Source of the DNA: Burkholderiales bacterium
GTDB lineage: Bacteria; Pseudomonadota; Gammaproteobacteria; Burkholderiales; Ga0077523
Direction of reading: 5' to 3'
Assembly (NCBI GenBank): GCA_022843925.1
Contig: JALHMS010000021.1
Coordinates: 29,025-93,024, forward strand
Length of the DNA stretch: 64,000 nt
Position numbers and translations under genes: made by a program. Below are positions 44,120 to 52,026 of this stretch, one piece after another. Below the pieces are notes generated by a model, which made no database searches, had not been told where the DNA came from, and saw only the letters and a program-made list of their open reading frames with translations. Position 1 is the first letter of the stretch. Each line of letters opens with the position of its first letter.

Positions 44120-45562
44120 ATGGACAAACCCGCGGTCACACACAGCGTATCGTCACCTCTGACCGAGCGGGCAATCCTCGCCCTGCGCCCAGGCCAGAAG
44201 AAGACCGATGGCGCCAGCAAGCCCAAGGCGGGGCGACTGATCGTGCGTGCGAAGGAACGACGCAACGGCGGGAAGCCGATCACCATCCGCGAGTTCTTCT
44301 ATCGCTATTGGGACGCCGACGGTGCGGAGCGATCGATGCTGATCGGGACGCACGGGAAAACCAGCCTGGAGGAGGCGCGGCAGGAAGCCCGCCGACTCCG
44401 CGACCTTGTTGTCCGTGGGATTGATCCCCGGTTCGATCGGGACCAGCAGGCCGTTGCCCAACAAGCCGCCGAGCAGCGGGCACGCCATGAAGCAGTGCGC
44501 GAGTCCCTCAAAGGTACGCTGGCGGACCTGCTGGACGCATACGCCGATCATCTGACGGCACATGGCAAGGCAAGCGCCGCAGACGTACGCGCGGCACTCA
44601 AGCGGCATGTGACAGGCGCCTTCCCTGCCCTTGCAGCGCGCAAGGCCCGAGATATCACGGCGGACGATGTGTCCGACATCTTGGCGATGATGATCTCCAA
44701 GGGCATCGAGCGCCGGACCAACATCGTGCGCTCGCTGCTGCGCGCCGCGTTCGCCTTCGGCGCCAGGCAGGACAACGATCCGGAACGCAAGGCCGAAGCC
44801 CTGAGAAGCGGAGCGAAGGTGGCGAAGCGGTTCGGCATCGCAGGGAACCCCGTCGCTGACGTACCGCGGATTGGCCGGTTCGACCGTGCGGGGGATCGAG
44901 TTCTCAGCGACGACGAGCTGCGCGCGTACTGGATCGCCCTTGCGCCGCTCAATGCCGACGTCAGCGACTCACTCCGCGTCGCCCTGCTGCTCGGCGGACA
45001 GAGAATGTCGCAATTGCTACGCACCACATGGGCGGACTACGACGAGCAGGACCGCACGCTGCACCTTGTGGACACGAAAGGCCGCGGAGGCTCCCGAGAG
45101 CACGTGCTGCCGATCTCCGATCAGGTGGCGGCGATCCTGAACGCCCGCGCGAGGCCCGCGCAGGAAGAGGCAGAGACATTGCCGGGCGGGGGCTTCATCT
45201 TTTCCACGACGGGCGGCAGGCGACCCGTAGACGTTTCGACGCTGTCGAACGCCGTCTCCATCATCGGCAAGGCGGCGTTCCCGAAGAAGCCGGAGGCAGG
45301 CTATTCGGCGGCGGACCTGCGCCGCACGGTCGAGACGCGCCTGGCGGCCCTCGGTGTATCAAAGGAACATCGAGCCGAGGTCCTGTCGCACGGTCGCACG
45401 GCGGATGTGCAGTCCCGTCACTACGAAAGGCACGACGACCTCCCGGCGAAGGCTGCGACACTGGCCTGCTGGGAGGAGCACCTGAATGCTGTCACCAACG
45501 GCAAGCAGACCGGGCGCATCGTTCGCGGCCGGTTCCGGGCAGTGACTCCGGCAAGCGCGTAG
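44120..45562 (+). CDS. Tyrosine recombinase (site-specific integrase)
   Basis: 480 aa. ATG 44120 has a very good SD (GGAGGAGG); an open frame runs from 43982 but is spurious. An N-terminal Arm-binding region (~30-125: ITIREFFYRYWDADGAERS, TSLEEARQEARRLRDLVVRGIDP) is followed by a core-binding SAM-like domain (~145-240) and a catalytic domain. Catalytic elements: Arg in LLGGQRMSQLLR, RRT in DLRRTVETRLAALG, His in VLSHG, and Tyr in SRHYERHD. The usual HxxR first His is Ala here (SAADLRRT). It starts ~200 bp from the tRNA att remnant, as integrases of tRNA-targeting islands do, so it probably mobilised the DNA to its right. Confidence 0.93.
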   Translation: MDKPAVTHSVSSPLTERAILALRPGQKKTDGASKPKAGRLIVRAKERRNGGKPITIREFFYRYWDADGAERSMLIGTHGKTSLEEARQEARRLRDLVVRGIDPRFDRDQQAVAQQAAEQRARHEAVRESLKGTLADLLDAYADHLTAHGKASAADVRAALKRHVTGAFPALAARKARDITADDVSDILAMMISKGIERRTNIVRSLLRAAFAFGARQDNDPERKAEALRSGAKVAKRFGIAGNPVADVPRIGRFDRAGDRVLSDDELRAYWIALAPLNADVSDSLRVALLLGGQRMSQLLRTTWADYDEQDRTLHLVDTKGRGGSREHVLPISDQVAAILNARARPAQEEAETLPGGGFIFSTTGGRRPVDVSTLSNAVSIIGKAAFPKKPEAGYSAADLRRTVETRLAALGVSKEHRAEVLSHGRTADVQSRHYERHDDLPAKAATLACWEEHLNAVTNGKQTGRIVRGRFRAVTPASA

Positions 45563-45659
45563 AACGAAGTCACCGCGCCACTCGCGACGGAAGGCAGTCT
45601 GGTGGATCCGGACCAGCCACTTCACGGCGTATCCGCAACGTTGGCCGCATCGAGGCTCG

Positions 45660-45952
45660 GTACGTGGGCAAATCGCGGCGCATTCATGGGTGCAATCGAT
45701 GGGGGCCGCACGCGACGCGGTGGCATCGAGGCAGCCCAGGTCGAGGAACGCTGGCGCGCTCGGAGATACGATCATCTCCGCGCTCTCGCGCTCCTGGATC
45801 CGCTCTCGCCAGCGGTGGAAGCTCGCGGTGCTCACGGCCTCGCGTTCGCAGAAGGCCGCCACGGTGAGCCCGCTCCCGGAGAACCGCGAAAGCAGCGCGT
45901 GCCACTGCGATTCATCGCGTCGAATCCACTTCCGCCCTCGCCGTCCTGCCAT
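45660..45952 (-). pseudogene. IS66-family accessory ORF (TnpA-like), truncated
   Basis: From ATG 45952, with SD GGGAGG 8 nt before it, the frame reads MAGRRGRKWIRRDESQWHAL, FSGSGLTVAAFCEREAVSTA, SFHRWRERIQE and then PAFLDLGCLDA, typical of the small helix-turn-helix protein that begins IS66 elements. Similarity stops after ~90 residues and the frame continues as sequence antisense to the integrase end. TnpB and TnpC are missing, so this is a broken insertion sequence. Confidence 0.7.
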
Positions 45953-46122
45953 GGCCGTCACCTCCCGCGTTGGTTGATCTCGGGAGAGATTCTGGGTGGT
46001 GGCTATGCGCGGAGGAAGGACGCCGCGGGGTTACCGGTTACGCAAGGCGGTTGGGGATGCCGGTTCTGGGGGACGACTGAATCTGTTTCGCAGAATCGCC
46101 CTGCGGGTTTATAAAGAGCGAT

Positions 46123-46191
46123 ATTTAATCATCCAAGATGACGAATTGTTCTCATTTTGCAAACTTGCAGTGAGTTTACGTACGTAGCAAT
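46123..46191 (+). promoter_or_regulatory. AT-rich promoter with palindromes before the AbiE pair
   Basis: An AT-rich stretch with TATTTAAT near 46123 is followed by an inverted repeat AAACT-tgcagtg-AGTTT (46161-46177) and a perfect palindrome TACGTACGTA (46177-46186) just before ATG 46192. AbiEi antitoxins of known systems repress their operon by binding inverted repeats, so these are candidate operators. Confidence 0.5.
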
Positions 46192-47079
46192 ATGGTCACC
46201 ATGAGCGATGTTCATGGAAGCAAGCTGAACCGACTGCAGCGGGAAGTCCCCGAAGGATTCCTGGTGGACGCCGCCTGGCTGGAGCGGAACGGTTACGCGA
46301 GCAACCTCCGGCACCGCTATGTGAGCAGCGGTTGGCTCGAATCCCTGGCCCACGGCATCTACCGCCGTCCGCCGCCGCGCCTGCGCGCCACCACACCGCA
46401 GGAGATTCCATGGGCCGTTGCACTGGTGTCGCTGCAGACCTTGATGGCATGGCCCGGCGTTGTGGGCGGCCGCACCGCGCTGACCGCGCAGGGTTTCGGC
46501 CACTACCTCCACCCCCATGGTGCTGACGAGGTCCACCTGTACGGCAATCAGCCCCCGCCGGGATGGCTGCGCAAACTCCCCACCGGCACCCAATACATCT
46601 TTCATCGCGCGGGCCGTCTCTTCGATCCCAATCTGATCGCGGAGGAGCCCCACGCGGTACGAGTGGATGTCGCCAGCGGCGTGACCACCCCGCTCCCCAG
46701 GGGATTGCGTTCCCACTCGCCTGACGTTGCCTGGTCGGCGACCGGTTGGCCGATCATCTGCTCGGCACCGGAACGCGCCATTCTCGAACTGCTCGATGAA
46801 CTTCCCGAGCGCGAGACGTTTCAGCAAGTGGACGTGATATTCCAGTCGCTCGTGAATCTGCATCCCCGACAATGCCAACGTCTCCTGGAGGCCTGCCACA
46901 ACGTCAAGGTGAAGCGGCTCTTCCTCTGGTTCGTGCAGCGCCACCACTCGCGTTTGCTGTCGCAGCTCGACCGCGCGCGCATCGACCTGGGCAAGGGCAA
47001 GCGCCTCATCGCCAGGAACGGGCGTTGGAACCGCGAGTTCCAGATCACCGTCCCCGGAGATCTCGATGGCACTGGATGA
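46192..47079 (+). CDS. Type IV antitoxin / transcriptional repressor, AbiEi family
   Basis: 295 aa from ATG 46192 (or ATG 46201). Residues ~15-70 form a winged-helix AbiEi N-terminal domain (KLNRLQREVPEGFLVDAAWLERNGYASNLRHRYVSSGWLESLAHGIYRRP). The rest is the AbiEi_3-type domain with WAVALVSLQTLM, GRTALTAQGFGHYL and a C-terminal antitoxin region ending LIARNGRWNREFQITVP. It overlaps the AbiEii gene by 14 bp, the normal bicistronic layout. AbiE systems cause phage-abortive infection or stabilise mobile DNA. The antitoxin is expected to repress the operon through the palindromes before its start. Confidence 0.9.
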   Translation: MVTMSDVHGSKLNRLQREVPEGFLVDAAWLERNGYASNLRHRYVSSGWLESLAHGIYRRPPPRLRATTPQEIPWAVALVSLQTLMAWPGVVGGRTALTAQGFGHYLHPHGADEVHLYGNQPPPGWLRKLPTGTQYIFHRAGRLFDPNLIAEEPHAVRVDVASGVTTPLPRGLRSHSPDVAWSATGWPIICSAPERAILELLDELPERETFQQVDVIFQSLVNLHPRQCQRLLEACHNVKVKRLFLWFVQRHHSRLLSQLDRARIDLGKGKRLIARNGRWNREFQITVPGDLDGTG

Positions 47080-48007
47080 GCGATACAGGCGTCAGGTCGA
47101 TCTGCTGCTGCGGCTCATTCCTGGTGTTGCAGCCGAGCCCTGTTTCGCGCTCAAAGGCGGCACCGCGATCAACCTCTTCGTGCGCAACGCGCCGCGATTA
47201 TCGGTGGACATCGATCTCGCCTACCTGCCGGTGGCCGACCGTGCCACCTCGCTCCGCGGGATCGAGGACGCGCTGGAGCGCATCGCCGTGCGCATCGCGC
47301 GGTCGGTTGTCGATGCCAACATCCAGCGCAGCCATACCCGGGAGGCACCGCGCCGCACCGTACGACTGACGGTGGGCAGCCGCGGCGTGCAGGTCAAGAT
47401 CGAGGTCACCCCGGTGCTGCGCGGGTGTGTGTTCCCGCCGCGCATGTTGACGGTCACGGATGTGGTGGCGGAGCAGTTTGGTTTTGCGGAAATGCAGGTG
47501 GTGTCATTCGCCGATCTGTACGCTGGGAAGATCGTGGCAGCACTGGACCGACAGCACCCGCGGGATCTCTTCGATGTGCGTGATCTCCTCGCGGCGGAGG
47601 GGATCACGGACGAGCTGCGGCGCGCCTTCGTGGTCTATCTGATCAGTCACGATGGCCGAACGGCCGAGGTTCTCGCGCCGCGACTGAAAGATATCCGACA
47701 GGAGTACGACCGTGGCTTCCTGGGCATGACCATGGTCCCGGTCAGCCTGGAGGAATTGGATGCGGCCCGGCAGGCATTGGTCTCGGCGATCACGGGCGAC
47801 ATGCCACTCGCGCATCGCCGCTTCCTGCTGGACATCGAGGCTACGGGCGATGCGGACTGGGCCGGGCTGGGACTGGTGGAGGCCCAATCCCTGCCGGCGG
47901 TGAGATGGCGTCTGCAGAATCTCGCAGCCCTCGCGCCCGCGGCGCGCGCGGATCTCGCGGCGCAACTGGCGGAGGTGCTCGGCATCGACCTCGGGCAAGG
48001 TCGCTGA
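47066..48007 (+). CDS. Nucleotidyltransferase toxin, AbiEii/AbiGii family
   Basis: 313 aa. The DNA polymerase-beta-type nucleotidyltransferase motif GGTAINLFVR...SVDIDLAY gives Gly31-Gly32, Asp48 and Asp50, followed by motif VKIEVTP and the family helix FADLYAGKIVAALDRQHPRDLFDVRDLL. The C-terminal helical domain ends GIDLGQGR. Known AbiEii toxins bind or transfer nucleotides and block growth until neutralised. It overlaps the antitoxin gene, and all active-site residues are intact, so the pair looks functional. The 140 bp after it contain nothing obvious. Confidence 0.92.
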   Translation: MALDERYRRQVDLLLRLIPGVAAEPCFALKGGTAINLFVRNAPRLSVDIDLAYLPVADRATSLRGIEDALERIAVRIARSVVDANIQRSHTREAPRRTVRLTVGSRGVQVKIEVTPVLRGCVFPPRMLTVTDVVAEQFGFAEMQVVSFADLYAGKIVAALDRQHPRDLFDVRDLLAAEGITDELRRAFVVYLISHDGRTAEVLAPRLKDIRQEYDRGFLGMTMVPVSLEELDAARQALVSAITGDMPLAHRRFLLDIEATGDADWAGLGLVEAQSLPAVRWRLQNLAALAPAARADLAAQLAEVLGIDLGQGR

Positions 48008-48148
48008 CTTCGGGAACAACCAGGATCGTGGAGGGAGGTGCGCAAGTACGGGGGCGGCCGCGGGGTTTCCCCGTCTGCCCCGTGAGCTTCCCGTGGACCT
48101 GGCCTCACAGAGCGCCACGAGAGGCGCTCGCGACAGGTTTCCACTTCG

Positions 48149-49225
48149 TCAGGTACGGCCACGCCGGATCGAGATCACATTCTCCGGCAGCGGCTTCCTG
48201 TCGCTCACGATGACGCGGAGCCGGTCTTCCCAAGCCGACAACGCCGCAGCCTTCTCCTTGGTGTAGCTGTGCCGGTCGTAGTGCTTCGCCTGTACGCCTC
48301 CGAGACCGTGGCTCTGCACCTGCGCGCGCACGTCCGACGAAACGCCGAGAGCCGCAAGCATCGTCTCGCAGGTTCGGCGGATATCGCGCATCTGGAACGG
48401 CGCCACCGCGGATCCATTGTTGATCATGCCGGTCGCGATTCCATGGACTGCGTTCGACAGTGTCTCCAGAACTGCGGGACGGGTTCCGTGGGTGGAGAAC
48501 AGGAATGTGCTCTGCAATTGTTCGGCCCGGGCAACGAGGGCCGAGGTGATGGCGTGGGCATCCGGCAGTAGTGGAAGCACGTGGATTCGCGGCTGCTTGC
48601 GTGCCCCCTTGCCGTCGCGAAGAGTGATGGTCTTCGCTGCGAGATCCACGTCGGGCAGCGTCACGCGAAGCAGTTGCGACGGCCGCTGTCCGCCGAGCAG
48701 GAGCGCCAGCTTGAGCGCACTTGCAAGGACTTCCGGCACGCCGACCAGGGCCTTCCAGTACACCTCCAGTTCCGCTTCCGACAGGGTTCTATCGCCCGCC
48801 TTGTTGTACCGCGCCAGTGTCCCGGTCGGTGCTACTGGGTTCGCGGTCAGGTCGAATCGGACAAGGTCAGCGGGCGCGTCTGGGTCCAGTTCGGCACGGA
48901 GCGTGAGCGCGTACGCTGCGTGGAGGTAGCTCCGTAGCTTCGCGGCTGCGCGCCCTTTTCCGGACTCCGTGAGTTTGCGCAGCATCGCGACGACGTCCTT
49001 CGCGGTGATCGACGACGCCGGTTTCGCGGCCAAGTCCGGAAAGGCGGCGAACACGTTTCGCTGGAAGATGCCGGCGGCGTCGTTCGCCGACATCTTGCCG
49101 CCGGTTCGAATGTGGTTGATGTAGGCTGTTCGTGAGCCTTCGCCCGATGGCCCTGATCTGTTGACCATGCGCGCCGCGGCTGCTTGCCCGGCAGGGAGTT
49201 GCTCGAGTGGTTCGGGCCCGGGCAC
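48149..49225 (-). CDS. N-terminally truncated tyrosine integrase
   Basis: 358 aa. A core-binding domain (SRTAYINHIRTGGKMSANDAAGIFQRNVFAAFPDLAAKPASSI) and a complete catalytic domain are present: LLGGQRPSQLLR, RDIRRTCETMLAALG, VQSHG and QAKHYDRHS. It resembles the integrase at 44120 in the aligned part. The Arm-binding domain (~110 residues) is missing and the frame begins with unrelated residues (MPGPEPLEQLPAG) immediately beside the helicase stop at 49226. It is probably a dead remnant cut when the helicase cluster joined here. The start codon is uncertain. Confidence 0.8.
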   Translation of the reverse strand: MPGPEPLEQLPAGQAAAARMVNRSGPSGEGSRTAYINHIRTGGKMSANDAAGIFQRNVFAAFPDLAAKPASSITAKDVVAMLRKLTESGKGRAAAKLRSYLHAAYALTLRAELDPDAPADLVRFDLTANPVAPTGTLARYNKAGDRTLSEAELEVYWKALVGVPEVLASALKLALLLGGQRPSQLLRVTLPDVDLAAKTITLRDGKGARKQPRIHVLPLLPDAHAITSALVARAEQLQSTFLFSTHGTRPAVLETLSNAVHGIATGMINNGSAVAPFQMRDIRRTCETMLAALGVSSDVRAQVQSHGLGGVQAKHYDRHSYTKEKAAALSAWEDRLRVIVSDRKPLPENVISIRRGRT

Positions 49226-51640
49226 TCAAGGGTCGCCGACGGAGGACTGATCGTCGTTGCTCACATCAACGCCCACTCGATAGCCCATCGCGCGATAGCC
49301 GCGCTGGCGTTTCGCCCACATCCGCAGCAGGGCTGGGTGGCCAGTGTCGACGAAGTCGATGATCCGCACATCTGCCTTGCTCGCGTGTTCCCGGTGCAGG
49401 CGACCCGCGTACTGCTGCAAGGTGCCCTTCCAGGAAACCGGCATGGCCAGCACCAAGGTGTCCAGCGGCGGGTGGTCGAATCCTTCGCCGACCAGTTTTC
49501 CCGTGGCCAGCAGGATGCGCGGCGCCTCGTGTGGCAGCGCGTCCAACTCGTTGATGAGATCTCCCCGCTGCTTCTTCGACATTCGCCCGTGCAACACGAA
49601 GTAAGGCGTTGCCCGTACGGTCAGCGCCTGTTGGATGGCGTCGAGGTGTTCGGTGCGCTCGGTCAGCACCAGCACTTTTCGGCCGTGCTCGAATGCTGCT
49701 ATCGCTTCCGCGGCGATGGCTTGGCTCCGGGCCAGATCTTTGGCGAGGTGCCGGAACACGTCTTGAATGCCCGCCGTCGTCGGCAGATCGATGCGGGCTA
49801 ATCGTGATCGTGGCACGACCTCCAGGTCGTGCGGTGCACCGGCCGGCCTGGCTGCGGTGTGCCGGATCGGTCCGCACTGCATGAAGATGATGGGCTGCTG
49901 CCCGTCGCGGCGGATCGGCGTGGCGGTCAAGCCGATGACGAACTTGGCCCTGGACCGCTTGAGGATGGCGTCGAAAGATGCCGCACCCACATGGTGGCAT
50001 TCATCCACGACGATCTGCCCGTAGTTCTCGACCATCGCGTTGACTTCGCCCTGCCGCGACAGCGACTGCATCACGGCGATGTCGATCTTGCCGGTCGGTT
50101 TGGCCTTGCCGCCGCCGATGGTGCCGACCACGCCCTTGCCAACGACGAGGAAGGCCTGCAGGCGTTCCTGCCATTGCTTCGACAGTTCAGTGCGGTGGAC
50201 CAGCACCAGGGTGTTCACGCCGCGCCGAGCGATGATCGCCGCCGCCGTCACAGTCTTGCCGAAAGCGGTTGGCGCACACAGCACACCGGTATCGTGTTTC
50301 AGCATGGCCGCCGCGGCCTGTTCCTGGTCAGGCCGCAGGTCGCCGACGAAGTCGGCTTGGATAGGCTCGCCGGCGACCCTCTCGTCCTGCAAGTCGCATT
50401 GGATGCCATTGTCTTTGAGCAGAGCGAGTGCCGCGTCCAGGCAACCGCGTGGCAAAGCGATGTGCTGCGGGTAGTTCTCGGCGTTGCCGATGACGCGGGG
50501 TTTGTCCCACACCGACATGCGCATGGCCTGGGCCTTGTAGAACTCGGGGTTCTGAAAGGCCGCCAGGCGGATCAGCCGATTGGCCAGCGCCTGGGGCAGC
50601 GCGCTCTTCTCGAAGTAGATCAGGTTGGCGAGCGTCACGGTCAAGGTCTGGGGCATGGTGCCGGCCAGCCTGGTGGACGCGCTGGCCTGGCGCTTCCAAG
50701 GCGTGGCCAGATCCTCGTCGTCGATGAACGTCACGTCCAGCGGGTGAACGCCGCCGGTGGCACGAAGGATGGTCGGCTCGATGTCGTGCGGCGCCATGGA
50801 CTGCACCGAGGCGAGATACGCCCACTGGTCGGCGTGCGGCCGAAGCGCGGCGTCCACGAACACGCTGTACCCGAACTCGCGCGGGTGCTTCTGCAGGGGC
50901 AGCGCGATCAGATTGCCGAAGCCGCCTTTGGGCATCGTATCCTGGTTGGGAAACAGGCGGTCGTAGGACGCCAGCCTGAGCTGCCGGGTGCGCGCGCAGG
51001 TGTGGCTGATGATGGCGGTGCCCAGGCGTCGAGCATCGCGCGCCGACACACGCCCGGCGAAGAACACCCAGGCATGCGCGCCCTGGCCCGAGCGCGAAAT
51101 CTCCAGCGCGGCCGGGACACCAAGCTCGCTGCAGGACTGCGTGAACGCCTGTGCGTCTTGTTGCCAATCTGCCTCGTCGAAGTCAACCGCCAGGAAGTGG
51201 CAGGTGTCGTCCTCCAGCAGCGGATATACGCCGACCGTTTGCTTGCCGGCCAGGTGGTCGTAGATCACCGAATCGGACAGCGGAACCAGCAGCCGATGCC
51301 CGCAGTCGCTGCACTTGATGCGCGGCTTCTCGCAGACGCCGGCCCGCCACTCGTTCGCGCAAGCCGGCGCGTAGCCCGACTTGCCCGAGGTCTTGCCCTC
51401 CCAACGAACCGGGTAGACATCGGTGCGGCCCCGGAACAGGGTTCGAAACAGTGCCACCTTCTCGGCCGTCGACAGGCTGGGGCGCGGGAGCTCTGACGCT
51501 GGCTCCTGAACGGGCGCAGTCAGCGCGGGTTGCGACGCCACGGCCGTGGGTGCGCGCCACGCGATTCCGTGCGACTCCAGCAGCGCGACCAGCCGCGCGT
51601 TCTCGGCTTGCAGCGCTTTGAGGTCCTCGTGCTCAGTCAT
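49226..51640 (-). CDS. TOTE conflict-system primase-helicase (AEP + DEAD/DEAH helicase)
   Basis: 804 aa from ATG 51640. A short N-terminal coiled coil (LKALQAENARLVALLESHG) precedes an archaeo-eukaryotic primase-like domain of the TOTE type (~58-330). Features there: FRTLFRGRTDVYPVRWEGK, a Cys cluster (Cys94, 103, 110, 113), GVYPLLEDDTCHFLAVDFD with acidic residues at 153-155, SRSGQGAHAWVFF, and GFGNLIALPLQ. A superfamily 2 helicase follows (~430-800): CAPTAFGKT, LVLVHRTELSKQW, VVDECHH, GLTATPIRRDG, VLTERTEHLDAI, GEGFDHPPLDTLV and QYAGRLHR. TOTE proteins are predicted NTP-dependent conflict/anti-invader enzymes. The gene start overlaps the HsdS-like remnant, placing it in the same operon as the DUF1016 nuclease. 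Confidence 0.9.
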   Translation of the reverse strand: MTEHEDLKALQAENARLVALLESHGIAWRAPTAVASQPALTAPVQEPASELPRPSLSTAEKVALFRTLFRGRTDVYPVRWEGKTSGKSGYAPACANEWRAGVCEKPRIKCSDCGHRLLVPLSDSVIYDHLAGKQTVGVYPLLEDDTCHFLAVDFDEADWQQDAQAFTQSCSELGVPAALEISRSGQGAHAWVFFAGRVSARDARRLGTAIISHTCARTRQLRLASYDRLFPNQDTMPKGGFGNLIALPLQKHPREFGYSVFVDAALRPHADQWAYLASVQSMAPHDIEPTILRATGGVHPLDVTFIDDEDLATPWKRQASASTRLAGTMPQTLTVTLANLIYFEKSALPQALANRLIRLAAFQNPEFYKAQAMRMSVWDKPRVIGNAENYPQHIALPRGCLDAALALLKDNGIQCDLQDERVAGEPIQADFVGDLRPDQEQAAAAMLKHDTGVLCAPTAFGKTVTAAAIIARRGVNTLVLVHRTELSKQWQERLQAFLVVGKGVVGTIGGGKAKPTGKIDIAVMQSLSRQGEVNAMVENYGQIVVDECHHVGAASFDAILKRSRAKFVIGLTATPIRRDGQQPIIFMQCGPIRHTAARPAGAPHDLEVVPRSRLARIDLPTTAGIQDVFRHLAKDLARSQAIAAEAIAAFEHGRKVLVLTERTEHLDAIQQALTVRATPYFVLHGRMSKKQRGDLINELDALPHEAPRILLATGKLVGEGFDHPPLDTLVLAMPVSWKGTLQQYAGRLHREHASKADVRIIDFVDTGHPALLRMWAKRQRGYRAMGYRVGVDVSNDDQSSVGDP

Positions 51641-52026
51641 CTCCACCGTGCTCGGCGAGCAACACATCCATGGCCTTCAGCAATTGCGTGCGCTGGTAGA
51701 TCGCTCGGAGTTCAAGCTGCTTGGCCCTCGAGGGCAACAGCGGCAGCGCGATCTGTTGATCAAAGAACCGATCCCCCTTGATGCGCACTGAGTCGGTAGT
51801 GCCTCGCCAGCAGCCTTGCATCCATCTTGGACCGGATCAGTTGATTGCCGGGAACCACGAGTCGGACGGACACCACGTCACTGCCGCGAGGCTTGCCGCG
51901 GCTGACGATGCCCTCGTCCCAAAGCTTGATCGAGACCACGTAGTACTCGCTTGCGGTATCGATGACCGCGGGCCCTTCTGAGGGTCGGAGCAAGTCACCC
52001 AGTGCGACCTTAGGCCATGCCTTCAT
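51633..52026 (-). pseudogene. HsdS-like specificity-subunit remnant in two frames
   Basis: Frame one (52026 to 51760, 88 aa) starts at an ATG with SD GGAGG that overlaps the DUF1016 stop by ATGA, and reads AWPKVALGDLLRPSEGPAVI, then EYYVVSIKLWDEGIVSRGKP and VVPGNQLIRSKMDARL, like the start of an HsdS target-recognition domain. Frame two (about 51797 to 51633) reads SVRIKGDRFFDQQIALPLLP and ELRAIYQRTQLLKAMDVLLA, like an HsdS C-terminal coil. Most of the recognition domain is deleted and the frames do not join. Frame two overlaps the TOTE start by 8 nt. Frame one may still be translated, given its SD. Confidence 0.6.
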
